DNA of 64,000 nucleotides from Lapillicoccus jejuensis (GTDB lineage Bacteria > Actinomycetota > Actinomycetes > Actinomycetales > Dermatophilaceae). The stretch is taken from NCBI RefSeq assembly GCF_006715055.1, contig NZ_VFMN01000001.1:2790001-2854000 (forward strand), written 5' to 3'. Below are positions 1 to 8,296 of the stretch, in pieces. The number at the start of each line of letters is the position of its first letter. Position 1 is the stretch's first letter. Under the pieces are notes generated by a model, which was not told the origin of the DNA, made no database searches, and saw only the letters and a list, made by a program, of their open reading frames with translations. Position numbers and translations under genes: made by a program.

Positions 1-601
1 CAAGTCGACGCTGGGCCGGCTGCTGTCCGGCATCCACGGCCCGCGCACCGGGTCGGTGACCGTCGGCGGGGTCGCGCTCACCTCGCTGCCGCTCGACGTG
101 CTGCGCTCCGAGGTCGCCCTCGTCACCCAGGAGCACCACGTCTTCATCGGGACGCTGCGCGACAACGTCGGCCTGGCCCGGCCCGACGCGAGCGAGACCG
201 AGGTCCGGCGCGCCCTCGAGGCGGTCGGGGCGGCCGCCTGGGTGGACGGCCTCGAGGCCGGTCTCGAGACCAAGGTCGGCTCCGGGGCGCTCGAGCTGAC
301 GCCCGCGCGGGCCCAGCAGGTGGCGCTGGCCCGGCTCGTCCTCGCCGACCCGCACACCATCGTCCTCGACGAGGCGACCTCGCTCATCGACCCCCGCACC
401 GCCCGGACCCTCGAAGGGTCGCTGGGCGCGCTGCTCACCGGGCGCACCGTCGTGGCCATCGCGCACCGGCTGCACACCGCCCACGACGCGGACCGGATCG
501 CCGTCGTCATCGACGGGCGGGTCGCCGAGCTCGGCAGCCACGACGAGCTCGTCGCCCGGGACGGCGAGTACGCCGCCCTATGGAGGGCCTGGACGTCCTG
601 A
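1..601 (+). CDS. ABC exporter ATP-binding domain, 3' part of the gene
   Basis: Partial gene: the reading frame is open from base 2 and the window edge removes everything before the end of the Walker A motif (GKST is cut to KST). What remains is the ATPase half: a Q-loop (VTQE), Walker B plus catalytic Glu (IVLDEAT), D-loop and switch His (IAHRL). The family exports lipids, peptides or drugs using fused membrane and ATPase domains; whether the membrane domain is on the same polypeptide cannot be seen. The usual LSGGQ signature is replaced by LTPARAQ, a degenerate form I recall in some actinobacterial exporters. The substrate is unknown. The neighbouring LCP gene is convergent, so no operon link is implied. 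Confidence 0.9.
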   Translation, partial: KSTLGRLLSGIHGPRTGSVTVGGVALTSLPLDVLRSEVALVTQEHHVFIGTLRDNVGLARPDASETEVRRALEAVGAAAWVDGLEAGLETKVGSGALELTPARAQQVALARLVLADPHTIVLDEATSLIDPRTARTLEGSLGALLTGRTVVAIAHRLHTAHDADRIAVVIDGRVAELGSHDELVARDGEYAALWRAWTS

Positions 602-631
602 CCGCAGGCCGCTGGGCGTCCGGGCGTCCGG

Positions 632-664
632 CCGTCCGGGTCGTCGACCCGGGCGACCGGACGG
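632..664. terminator. Bulged hairpin between convergent genes
   Basis: Arms CCGTCCGG and CCGGACGG enclose an inner GGGTCG/CGACCC stem. It lies 30 bases after the ABC transporter stop and just before the end of the opposing LCP gene, so it could end both transcripts. There is no U-tract, as is usual in actinobacteria. Confidence 0.5.
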
Positions 665-665
665 C

Positions 666-2063
666 TCACTCGTTGCTGGTCGTGCCCGACGGGGCGACGG
701 TGAGCGGCTCGTCGTTCTTGATCATCGTGAAGAGGGCCTTGGCCTTCTCGGTGTCCCACTTGACGGCGATGCCCGCGTTGGAGGTCTGGTAGCTCTCGGT
801 CGCGATCGGCACGACGAGCGAGAGGGTGTCGCCGCCGTCGACGCCGCGCAGCGCCTGGAGGATGGCGAGCACGTCGGTCGGGCCGGTGTCCTGGCCGACG
901 TACAGGCCCTTGGCGGAGGCGTCGGCGAACGCCTTCTCCTTCCACGGCACGAGGACCGTCGAGGGGGTCAGTGCCTTGTGCATGATCGCCCCGAGGAACT
1001 GCCGCTGGCGGTCGGCGCGGCCGATGTCGCCGCGCGGGTCGGAGTGCCGGGCTCGGACGTAGCCGAGCGCGGTCGGCCCGCTGAGGGTCTGGCAGCCCTT
1101 CTTGAGGTCGATGGCGGCGTACTGGTCCTTCATGTCGAACGGGACGCAGACCTCGACGCCGCCGAGGCTGTCGACGACGCCGGCGAACCCGGCGAAGCCG
1201 ATCTCGAGGTAGCCGTCGACGTGGATCCCGGTGTTCTGCTCGATCGTCGCCTCGAGCAGCTTGGGGCCGCCGAAGGCGAAGGAGGCGTTGATCTTGTTGC
1301 TCTTGTAGCCCGGGATCGGGACGTAGGAGTCACGCGGGAAGGAGATGAGCGCGGCCTTCCCGCCGCCGTCGGGGACGTGGACCATGATGATCGAGTCGGT
1401 CCGCTGGCCGATGTCGCCGCCCTGGGCGTTGAGCTGCTGCTGCTGGGCCTGGGTCAGGCCCTCGCGGCCGTCGGAGCCGACGAGCAGGTAGTTGCGGCCC
1501 GCGGTGTCCGTGGGGCGGTCGCCCGCGGGGGCGTCGGCGACGCGCTGGACGTGGTTCCACGCGTTCCACGGGATCCACGCCTCGACCGCGACGTAGGCGA
1601 GCAGGAGCAGGACGACGAGCGCGGTGCCGGTCCGCAGCAGCCGCCGGCGGCGCGTACGACGCCCCCCGGGCCGCCCGTCCCCGCCGCGCCCGCCCGGACC
1701 ACCGGGGCCCGGACCGCCGGGACCGACCGGGCCGTCGGGGCGACGCTCGGGGGCGGGACCGCGCGAGCGGCGCGGGGCCGGGGCGGCGTACCCCTCGTCC
1801 TCGGGGAACAGGGTGCCGGCGGGTGCGCGCCGGGCCGCCCGCTGCGGGGAGCGGACCGCCGACCGCGCGCCCCCGCGGCCGGTGCGGCCGTCGCGGGCGT
1901 CGCGCGTGTCGACGGTGAAGGCGTCGCCGCCGGCGGGGGCGGCGCCGGCGGCCTGGCGGGTGTCGACCTCGAAGGGCTGGTCGTCCCAGACCTCGTCGTC
2001 GGGGGCCCACCGTCCGGTGGGCAGAGGGCGGGCCTCGTCGGGGGACCGGTCGCGGCTGCTCAC
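666..2063 (-). CDS. LCP (LytR-CpsA-Psr) family cell-wall glycopolymer ligase
   Basis: 465 residues. About 160 N-terminal residues are cytoplasmic, disordered and rich in Pro, Gly and Arg. One membrane segment follows (near residues 145-165), then an extracellular LCP domain with the family hallmarks: LLVGSDGR, the Asp-containing RTDSIIM, the basic FPRDSYV and the RxxxDxGR-type helix (HSDPRGDIGRADRQR). LCP proteins transfer polyprenyl-linked glycopolymers such as arabinogalactan or teichoic-type polymers onto peptidoglycan. The GTG start is preceded by GAGAGGAG about ten bases upstream. Mycobacterium has cpsA (Rv3267) beside a TIGR03089 gene, matching the arrangement here. The exact polymer is not known. 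Confidence 0.93.
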   Translation of the reverse strand: MSSRDRSPDEARPLPTGRWAPDDEVWDDQPFEVDTRQAAGAAPAGGDAFTVDTRDARDGRTGRGGARSAVRSPQRAARRAPAGTLFPEDEGYAAPAPRRSRGPAPERRPDGPVGPGGPGPGGPGGRGGDGRPGGRRTRRRRLLRTGTALVVLLLLAYVAVEAWIPWNAWNHVQRVADAPAGDRPTDTAGRNYLLVGSDGREGLTQAQQQQLNAQGGDIGQRTDSIIMVHVPDGGGKAALISFPRDSYVPIPGYKSNKINASFAFGGPKLLEATIEQNTGIHVDGYLEIGFAGFAGVVDSLGGVEVCVPFDMKDQYAAIDLKKGCQTLSGPTALGYVRARHSDPRGDIGRADRQRQFLGAIMHKALTPSTVLVPWKEKAFADASAKGLYVGQDTGPTDVLAILQALRGVDGGDTLSLVVPIATESYQTSNAGIAVKWDTEKAKALFTMIKNDEPLTVAPSGTTSNE

Positions 2064-2246
2064 GATGGTCGGCTCCTCTCGGGGAGATCCCGGCGGTGCA
2101 CGCGGCGGGCGGGGCGGGTCGGGCGGACGTCACGCCGGGGGTGGACGAGCGTCCCGGCGAACCGCCATGGTGCCACGACCGCCTCGGAAGGTGCGGTGTC
2201 CCGGGCCCGCGTGCCGGGTGCGTCCTGCCGCTCGCCCGGCCGGCAG

Positions 2247-2252
2247 TAGGGT
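2247..2252 (+). promoter_or_regulatory. -10 box TAGGGT for a leaderless scoA transcript
   Basis: TAGGGT ends seven bases before the ATG of scoA. This spacing puts the transcription start at or next to the start codon. No convincing Shine-Dalgarno sequence is present, which supports leaderless translation. Confidence 0.5.
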
Positions 2253-2259
2253 CGCCGAC

Positions 2260-3063
2260 ATGGACAAGGTCGTTCCCGACGCCGCCGCGGCCCTGCAGGG
2301 GCTGCGCGACGGCGACACCCTCTCCGTCGGCGGCTTCGGCCTGTGCGGCGTGCCCTCCGTGCTCATCCAGGGGGTCCTCGACTCGGGGGCCCGTGACCTG
2401 CAGGTCGTCTCCAACAACTGCGGGGTCGACGACTGGGGCCTGGGGGTCCTGCTGCGCGAGAAGCGGATCCGGCGGGTCATCGCGTCGTACGTGGGGGAGA
2501 ACAAGGAGTTCGAGCGGCAGTACCTCTCGGGCGAGGTCGAGGTCGAGCTGTGCCCGCAGGGCACGCTGGCCGAGCGGCTGCGCGCCGGAGGCTCGGGCAT
2601 CCCCGCCTTCTTCACCCCGACCGGCGCGGGCACGCAGGTCGCCGAGGGCGGGATGCCCTGGCGGTACGCCGCCGACGGCTCGGTCGCGCTCGCGTCGCCG
2701 CCGAAGGAGACCCGCGAGCTGGAGTGGTTCGGACGGACCCGCACCGTCGTCCTCGAGCACGCGATCGTCGCGGACCTCGGGCTCGTGCGGGCCTGGAAGG
2801 GCGACCGGCACGGCAACCTCGTCTTCCACGCCTCGGCCCGCAACTTCAACCCGCCGGCCGCCATGGCCGGACGGGTCACGCTGGCCGAGGTCGAGCACCT
2901 CGTCGAGCCGGGCGAGCTCGACCCCGACCAGGTGCACCTGCCCGGGATCTACGTCCAGCGCGTGCTCGCCCTGACTCCCGAGCAGGCGGCCGACAAGCGG
3001 ATCGAGAAGCGCACCGTCACCCCCGACCCGGCCGCCGGGCCCGCCGACCGACAGGAGGCCTGA
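2260..3063 (+). CDS. scoA: 3-oxoacid CoA-transferase, subunit A
   Basis: 267 residues. Family I CoA transferase alpha subunit: glycine-rich N-terminal motif GGFGLCGVP and the [12 protein letters not shown] segment are typical of succinyl-CoA:3-ketoacid CoA transferase A subunits. With subunit B it moves CoA between succinyl-CoA and acetoacetate or similar 3-oxoacids in ketone-body or branched-chain catabolism, in the cytoplasm. The frame is open upstream, but homology begins at this ATG (MDKVV) and a -10 box lies immediately before it. The stop is two bases from the subunit B start. The acyl substrate could differ (for example 3-oxoadipate), because family members are hard to separate by motif alone. 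Confidence 0.92.
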   Translation: MDKVVPDAAAALQGLRDGDTLSVGGFGLCGVPSVLIQGVLDSGARDLQVVSNNCGVDDWGLGVLLREKRIRRVIASYVGENKEFERQYLSGEVEVELCPQGTLAERLRAGGSGIPAFFTPTGAGTQVAEGGMPWRYAADGSVALASPPKETRELEWFGRTRTVVLEHAIVADLGLVRAWKGDRHGNLVFHASARNFNPPAAMAGRVTLAEVEHLVEPGELDPDQVHLPGIYVQRVLALTPEQAADKRIEKRTVTPDPAAGPADRQEA

Positions 3064-3065
3064 GC

Positions 3066-3704
3066 ATGGCCCTCACCCGCCAGGAGATGGCCGCCCGCGC
3101 GGCCGCCGAGCTGCAGGACGGCGACTACGTCAACCTCGGGATCGGTCTGCCGACGCTCGTGCCCAACTACGTCCCCGACGACGTCGAGATCGTGTTGCAG
3201 TCCGAGAACGGGCTGCTCGGCGTCGGGGCCTACCCGCGCGACGACCAGGTCGACCCCGACCTCATCAACGCGGGCAAGGAGACGGTGACGCTGCGCCGCG
3301 GCGCCTCGATCTTCGACTCGGCCACGTCGTTCGGGATGATCCGCTCCGGCAAGGTCGACGCCGCGATCCTCGGCGCCATGCAGGTCTCCGCCACCGGCGA
3401 CATCGCGAACTGGATGATTCCGGGGAAGATGGTGAAGGGGATGGGAGGGGCGATGGACCTCGTGCACGGCGCGAAGAAGGTCATCGTCCTCATGGAGCAC
3501 GTCGCCCGCGACGGGTCGCACAAGATCGTCGACGAGTGCTCGCTGCCGCTGACCGGTCAGCGCGTCGTGCAGCGGATCATCACCGACCTCGCCGTCCTCG
3601 ACGTCACCGCCGACGGGCTCGTCCTGCGCGAGCTCGCGCCCGGTGTCACCGAGGACGAGGTCCGCGAGCGGACCGGACCGGCGCTCACCGTCGACCTGGG
3701 CTGA
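3066..3704 (+). CDS. scoB: 3-oxoacid CoA-transferase, subunit B
   Basis: 212 residues, normal length for the beta subunit. SENGLLG carries the catalytic Glu that forms the glutamyl-CoA thioester, and the GIGLPTLV and [11 protein letters not shown] segments are conserved in family I. An AGGAGG Shine-Dalgarno sequence at 3053-3058 lies inside the end of scoA, seven bases before the ATG, so the two subunits are made from one message. Expected to form an A2B2 cytoplasmic complex with ScoA. Confidence 0.93.
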   Translation: MALTRQEMAARAAAELQDGDYVNLGIGLPTLVPNYVPDDVEIVLQSENGLLGVGAYPRDDQVDPDLINAGKETVTLRRGASIFDSATSFGMIRSGKVDAAILGAMQVSATGDIANWMIPGKMVKGMGGAMDLVHGAKKVIVLMEHVARDGSHKIVDECSLPLTGQRVVQRIITDLAVLDVTADGLVLRELAPGVTEDEVRERTGPALTVDLG

Positions 3705-3727
3705 GCACCCCTGCGGCGGAACGGCGC

Positions 3728-4480
3728 TCAGCCGCGGCGGGCGTCGACGGTGACCCGTTCCACCTGCGCGCGGGCCGACTGGTCGGCCGCACCGCCGCGC
3801 ACGAGGACGACCGAGCCGCCGGCCGCCCACGCGGCGACGGCGTCGGCCAGCACGTCGGCCAGGTCCGTCCCGCGGAGCAGGACCCGGGGGGTCTCGCCCC
3901 ACTCGGGGCGCGACCGCGCGACCTGCTCCGCGGTGAGCCGGGTCGCTCCCCGCACGAGGGCCTCGTCGTGGGGGCCGAGGTCGTCGAGGGGGGTCAGCAG
4001 GTCGCCGTACGTCGCCAGCTCGCGCGCCTCGTCCATCGCCCCCACGGGGGCGCCCGGGTGGGCCCGGGACAGCATCGGCAGCGACACGAGCACCGCGGGG
4101 CCGGGTGCCGCCGCGACGACGTCGACGTCGTCGGAGACGACCACGCCGTCGGCGGCCCCGGACGCCGCGACCGGGTCCCCGTCCGGCAGCTCCACGACCG
4201 CCCCGACGCTCCACGCGGCCAGCGCCCAGTAGACCGCCCGCCAGTGCGGCGGCAGGGCGAGCAGGACGGTGTCGCCCGCGCCCACGTCGAGCTCGTCCTG
4301 CAGGGCGTTGCCCGCCTTGGCCACCCAGTTGGCCAGCACCCGTGCGGATAGCTCGACCCGCTCGCCGCCGCCGGGGCCGTCGGTGTCGTCGTACGTCGTC
4401 AGGCGGGGCGCGGTGGCGTCGGCGCGCAGCAGCGCGGCCAGGACGGCGGCGGGGGTGGTGGGGCGGGCGGCGGTCGGCAT
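3728..4480 (-). CDS. TIGR03089 family protein (AMP-binding-enzyme-like fragment)
   Basis: 250 residues. The sequence resembles only the N-terminal half of an acyl-adenylating enzyme (segments such as ELSARVLANWVAKAGNAL and LLALPPHWRAVYW). The ATP-binding signature and the C-terminal domain are missing. This matches the actinobacterial TIGR03089 family, whose function is unknown. The mycobacterial member (Rv3268) also lies next to the LCP gene. It faces the scoAB pair and ends 23 bases from scoB. Activity as an adenylating enzyme is unlikely on sequence grounds. Confidence 0.85.
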   Translation of the reverse strand: MPTAARPTTPAAVLAALLRADATAPRLTTYDDTDGPGGGERVELSARVLANWVAKAGNALQDELDVGAGDTVLLALPPHWRAVYWALAAWSVGAVVELPDGDPVAASGAADGVVVSDDVDVVAAAPGPAVLVSLPMLSRAHPGAPVGAMDEARELATYGDLLTPLDDLGPHDEALVRGATRLTAEQVARSRPEWGETPRVLLRGTDLADVLADAVAAWAAGGSVVLVRGGAADQSARAQVERVTVDARRG

Positions 4481-4543
4481 CCCCGCAGGCTAGGACGGCG
4501 CGCCGGGGTCCGGCGGACGCGGGTGGCCGCGCGACGCCGGGGT

Positions 4544-4549
4544 TACGCT
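4544..4549 (+). promoter_or_regulatory. -10 box TACGCT, probable leaderless start
   Basis: TACGCT is followed by six bases and the ATG at 4556. No ribosome-binding site is visible. The same spacing recurs before several other genes in the window. Confidence 0.5.
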
Positions 4550-4555
4550 CGCCGC

Positions 4556-6076
4556 ATGCGCGACACCGGTGGCGTGGACCCCCAGTCGGCCTTCCTCCGC
4601 GTGGTGCTCGTCGGCCCCTCGCACCCCGTGCGCGGGCTCGGCGCCCGGCACACCGCGCGGCTCGCGCCGGTGCTGCTCGACGCCGGCCACGACGTCACCC
4701 TGCTGACCTGGGGCGGGGAGAGCGCCTCGGCCCGCGACCGCATCACCGGCTGGTGGCGCACGAGCCGGCGGCTGCTCGCGGCGGACGCCGTCGTCGTCGT
4801 CCACGGCGGGGCCCGGACGGCACCCGCCACGGCCGCCCTGCTGCGCGGCCTGCGGCTGCGGGGCCGCACCCGGCCGGTCCCGCCGGTCGTCCTCGTCGCC
4901 GCCGAGCCGCTGCCGCGCCCGGGCCGGTGGGCCGTCGCCCGGGTCACCGGGTCGCTGGTGCGGCTCAGCGACGCGGTCCTCGTCCACGACGACGGCGGCG
5001 TCGTCACCGCCCGCGCCCTCGGGGCCGAGCGGGTCTCGGTGACGCCGTGGCCCGCCCTGCTCACCCTGGCCGTCGGCGCCCGGTCGGTCGCCCCGGTCCC
5101 CGTCCCGAGCGTCGGCGGCGCCGGCGTCGCGACCCGGGCCCCCGACCCCGTCGACCGGCCCACCGACCCCGCGGTCGGGGACGACGAGCCGGCGCTGCCC
5201 GGCGACTGGGCCCGGTACGTCGGCGCGATCGAGGCGCTCGTGGCCCCCCTCCCGTCCGCGATGGCGGGGCCGCCGCCCGGCGCGTCCGACGACGGGCCGG
5301 CCCCCGAGCGCGGGCCGCTCGATGCGACGGCCGCCCGCGCCCGGGCCCTGGTCGGGCGCTGGGCCGCCGCGAGAAGGGCCCGGCGCGCCCAGCAGGTGGT
5401 CCGCACGCTCGACGCGCGCGACCTGCCCGAGTGGCTGGCCCCGACCGACGTGCTGCTCGACGCCGACGTCGCCGACGACGCGCGGGCCCTGGCCCGCCGG
5501 CTCGGCCTGCCCCGCGCGGACCCCATCGCGACCTGGGCCGCTCTCGGCGCCCTCGCCGCCGTCGTGCGCCTGGTCGACGACGGGCGCCGGACCGCCGTGC
5601 TCGTCGACGAGGCCGGGGAGGGCTCGGCGTTCAGCCGGCTCGCCCGGGCCGTCGGCTACGCCCCGGTCGATTTCGGGCGGCCCGCGGGGGACGACGCGGG
5701 GGACGAGAGGGACGACGAGAGGGAGGACGACGTCGAGCTCGACCTCGACTCGCTCGACGTCCTCGCCCGGCTGCACCCGGACGGCTGCGACGCCGACGAC
5801 GTCGACGAGACCGTGGGCCGCGCCGCCTGGGCGCTGCGGCACGGCGGGATCCTCGTCGTCACCGTGCCGCTCGCCGTCCCCGGCGTGCCGGGCGGGATGA
5901 CCCGCGCCGACCTGCGCGGCGTCGTCGCGCGGGCGGGGGAGTCGGGCCTGGCCCTCGTGGGCGACCTCGACGGCCCGCTGGCCTTCCAGGTCGCGGCCGC
6001 CGCCCGCGGTGCCGCCGCCCACCCGCGCGCCGAGCGCGCCTACGGCCTGGCCCGCCTCACCTTCCGCCGGGGCTGA
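4556..6076 (+). CDS. GT-B glycosyltransferase-like / methyltransferase-like hybrid protein, function unknown
   Basis: 506 residues. The N-terminal part looks like the Rossmann half of a GT-B glycosyltransferase (LVGPSHPVRGLGARHTARLAP, then AGHDVTLLTW). The C-terminal part (about 340-500) looks like a class I methyltransferase: an acidic strand ending VDEAG, a long acidic insert, LDVLARLHPDG and WALRHGGILVVTVPL. Between them is a Pro/Asp-rich linker. The glycine-rich SAM-binding loop is not clear, so the methyltransferase half may be inactive. The start at 4556 is favoured by the -10 box; another in-frame start lies at 4523. I do not recognise the family, and a role in cell-envelope sugar chemistry is only inferred. 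Confidence 0.6.
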   Translation: MRDTGGVDPQSAFLRVVLVGPSHPVRGLGARHTARLAPVLLDAGHDVTLLTWGGESASARDRITGWWRTSRRLLAADAVVVVHGGARTAPATAALLRGLRLRGRTRPVPPVVLVAAEPLPRPGRWAVARVTGSLVRLSDAVLVHDDGGVVTARALGAERVSVTPWPALLTLAVGARSVAPVPVPSVGGAGVATRAPDPVDRPTDPAVGDDEPALPGDWARYVGAIEALVAPLPSAMAGPPPGASDDGPAPERGPLDATAARARALVGRWAAARRARRAQQVVRTLDARDLPEWLAPTDVLLDADVADDARALARRLGLPRADPIATWAALGALAAVVRLVDDGRRTAVLVDEAGEGSAFSRLARAVGYAPVDFGRPAGDDAGDERDDEREDDVELDLDSLDVLARLHPDGCDADDVDETVGRAAWALRHGGILVVTVPLAVPGVPGGMTRADLRGVVARAGESGLALVGDLDGPLAFQVAAAARGAAAHPRAERAYGLARLTFRRG

Positions 6077-6177
6077 CCCGGATCGGATCCGCGGCACTCG
6101 GCTCGGGTCACGACCCGAGCCGAGCCCGGCGAATCGGATTCGCGGGGCCTGTCGGTGGAGTGGGCGAGACTGGGCAG

Positions 6178-7110
6178 GTGGGCGGCAGCGGCACGACGAC
6201 GGGTCTCGAGCGCCACTGGCGCAGCGAGCGGTCGGTGGCGCTCGGGCAGGTGCTGGCCACCTTCCGGCGCGGGCGCGGGGACCCGACGAGCGAGCTCGGG
6301 CCGACCGGGCTCGTGCGGGCGTTCCACGCGCCCACGGGGCCGGCGACCCTGGAGCTGCGCTCGCGGCCGGCGCTCGGGCAGGTCGAGGCCCGCGCCTGGG
6401 GCGACGGCGCCGAGTGGGCGCTCGAGACCCTGCCGCGGCTGCTCGGCGACGAGGACGACCCCAGCGGGTTCGTCGGGCACCACCCCCCCGTCGCCGACGC
6501 CTGGCGCCGGCACGCGCACTGGCGGGTGCCGCGCAGCGGTCTCGTCCTCGACGCCCTCGTCCCGGCGATCATCGAGCAGAAGGTCACCGGCCAGGAGGCC
6601 TTCGGCGGCTACCGGCGCCTCGTGCACCGGTTCGGCGCGCCCGCCCCCGGCCCGTACGCCGACCGCGGCCTGCGGGTGCCGCCGACCCCCCGGCAGTGGG
6701 CGGCCATCCCGTCGTGGGAGTGGCTCAAGGCCCAGGTCGACCCCAAGCGGTCGGCCACCATCGTGCGCGCGGTCTCCGTGGCGGGCCGGCTCGAGGCGGT
6801 CGCCGCGCTGCCGCCGGAGCAGGCGCGGGCCCGGCTGCGGGTCGTCCCCGGGATCGGCGTGTGGACGGCCGCCGAGGTCGCCCAGCGCGCGCTGGGGGAC
6901 GCCGACGCGGTGAGCTTCGGCGACTACCACGTCGCGAAGAACATCGGCTGGGCCCTCACCGGCTCGGAGGTCGACGACGACGGCCTGGCCGAGCTCCTCG
7001 CGCCGTACGCCGGCCACCGCTACCGCGTGCAGCGGCTGCTCGAGCTGGCCGGCGCGTTCCGGCCGCGGCACGGGCCGCGGATGGCCCCGCGCACGCACCT
7101 GCCGCGCTGA
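6178..7110 (+). CDS. DNA-3-methyladenine glycosylase II family protein (AlkA-like, HhH-GPD)
   Basis: 310 residues from the GTG at 6178. The helix-hairpin-helix plus Gly/Pro-rich loop is at residues 222-232 (VPGIGVWTA). The downstream catalytic Asp is probably D249 in SFGDYHV. An earlier IIEQKVTGQEA helix is typical of AlkA-type proteins. These enzymes remove alkylated bases such as 3-methyladenine by hydrolysing the glycosidic bond. The N-terminal 70 residues are poorly conserved. The frame is open far upstream, so the start is chosen from where family similarity begins. Next to the end of cofE, which is convergent. Confidence 0.85.
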   Translation: MGGSGTTTGLERHWRSERSVALGQVLATFRRGRGDPTSELGPTGLVRAFHAPTGPATLELRSRPALGQVEARAWGDGAEWALETLPRLLGDEDDPSGFVGHHPPVADAWRRHAHWRVPRSGLVLDALVPAIIEQKVTGQEAFGGYRRLVHRFGAPAPGPYADRGLRVPPTPRQWAAIPSWEWLKAQVDPKRSATIVRAVSVAGRLEAVAALPPEQARARLRVVPGIGVWTAAEVAQRALGDADAVSFGDYHVAKNIGWALTGSEVDDDGLAELLAPYAGHRYRVQRLLELAGAFRPRHGPRMAPRTHLPR

Positions 7111-7134
7111 GCGGCGCCCGTCGCGCTCGGGCGG

Positions 7135-8256
7135 TCAGCCGGCGGCGAGGCGGTCGCGGACCGCGACGACGACCCCGGCGGGGTCGCGGGACGTCAGCAC
7201 GCCCTCGAGCCACTCGCCGTGCAGCGCCACGAGCAGCCGTCCGGTGACGAGCCCCAGCCCGACCGGGTCCTGGTCCGTCAGCACGACGCGGGCGACCGTG
7301 CCGCCCGGGCCACCGGCACCCGGTCCCACGTCGGCGCCGGCGTCGGGCGCCTCGAGGAGCGCGAGGGTGACCGCCCGGGCCAGCCGCGGCCCCACGGGCT
7401 CGGGTCCCGCCGCGGGCAGCCCGACGCGGCGGGCCGCCTCGCTTCCCGGGGCCGCGCCGAGCGCGGAGCGGACCGCCTCCGCCCGGCCCTGGCCGAACCA
7501 GTCCTGCGGGCCGGTCCGGACCAGCGCCCCTGCTCCCGGCGCGTCCTCGTCGGTCACGAGTTCCGGCTCGAGCCCGCGCAGCTGAGCAGCGGGGACCGCG
7601 GCCACCTTGCCCTTGACGAGGTCGGCCGCCGCCGCGAGCTCGTCGCCGACGGCCCGGGTGGTCACGGCCAGCGGCCGGCCGTCGGCGTCCACCCCACCGC
7701 GTAGGTCGTCGGCGACGAGGACGCCGGCGGCGCCGAGGGCGAAGTCGGTCTGCCCCACCCGCCAGGCGCGCCCGGCGGTGTCGCTCAGCACGACCCCGAG
7801 CCGGCGCAGCCCCGTCGCGGTGCGCAGGCCGGCGCGCAGGTCGCGAGCGACGGCGTCCGGGTCGTCCGGCAGGAGCAGCAGGTGGTCGACCCCGCCCGTG
7901 TTGGACGCGTCGACCCCCGCGGCGGCCATGACGGGCCCCGCGGCGGCCTTGACGACGCGGGTCACGCCGCGGCCGTCGTCGCCCGACGCCCGCTCGGCGA
8001 CCACCCACGAGGTCTGCGCCGCGACGACGGACTCCTTGCGCGCCAGCCGGCCCGGCTCGTCGGCCGGGTCGAGGTCGTCGAGCCCGACCGCGAGCCCCAG
8101 AGCCTTGGAGGCGACCTTGCTCGAGACGACGAGCACGTCTCCCTCGGCCCACCCGGTGCCGGCCCGCTCGACCGCGGCCAGCAGCAGCGCGACGAGGTCG
8201 TCGCCGGCGGCCACCTCCGGCACGCCGGTCAGCGGGGTGAGCACGAGGGGGGTCAC
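7135..8256 (-). CDS. cofE: Coenzyme F420-0:L-glutamate ligase (CofE / FbiB N-terminal type) with an unusual C-terminal domain
   Basis: 373 residues. Residues 1-245 match CofE: LTGVPEV start, VVSSKVASK, ARKESVVAAQTSWVV and LVLSDTAGR-like (VVLSDTAGRAWR) motifs. CofE adds gamma-linked glutamates to F420-0. In mycobacterial FbiB this domain is fused to an FMN nitroreductase domain that finishes the cofactor. Here the ligase is followed by about 125 residues that begin like the FbiB junction (RTGPQDWF) but lack nitroreductase motifs and are too short to be one. GTG start, 40 bases downstream of cofD on the same strand, so probably one transcript. Confidence 0.9.
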   Translation of the reverse strand: MTPLVLTPLTGVPEVAAGDDLVALLLAAVERAGTGWAEGDVLVVSSKVASKALGLAVGLDDLDPADEPGRLARKESVVAAQTSWVVAERASGDDGRGVTRVVKAAAGPVMAAAGVDASNTGGVDHLLLLPDDPDAVARDLRAGLRTATGLRRLGVVLSDTAGRAWRVGQTDFALGAAGVLVADDLRGGVDADGRPLAVTTRAVGDELAAAADLVKGKVAAVPAAQLRGLEPELVTDEDAPGAGALVRTGPQDWFGQGRAEAVRSALGAAPGSEAARRVGLPAAGPEPVGPRLARAVTLALLEAPDAGADVGPGAGGPGGTVARVVLTDQDPVGLGLVTGRLLVALHGEWLEGVLTSRDPAGVVVAVRDRLAAG

Positions 8257-8296
8257 GACGGCGTACGGCGTCCTGTCGGTCGGGATGGGGTGGGGC

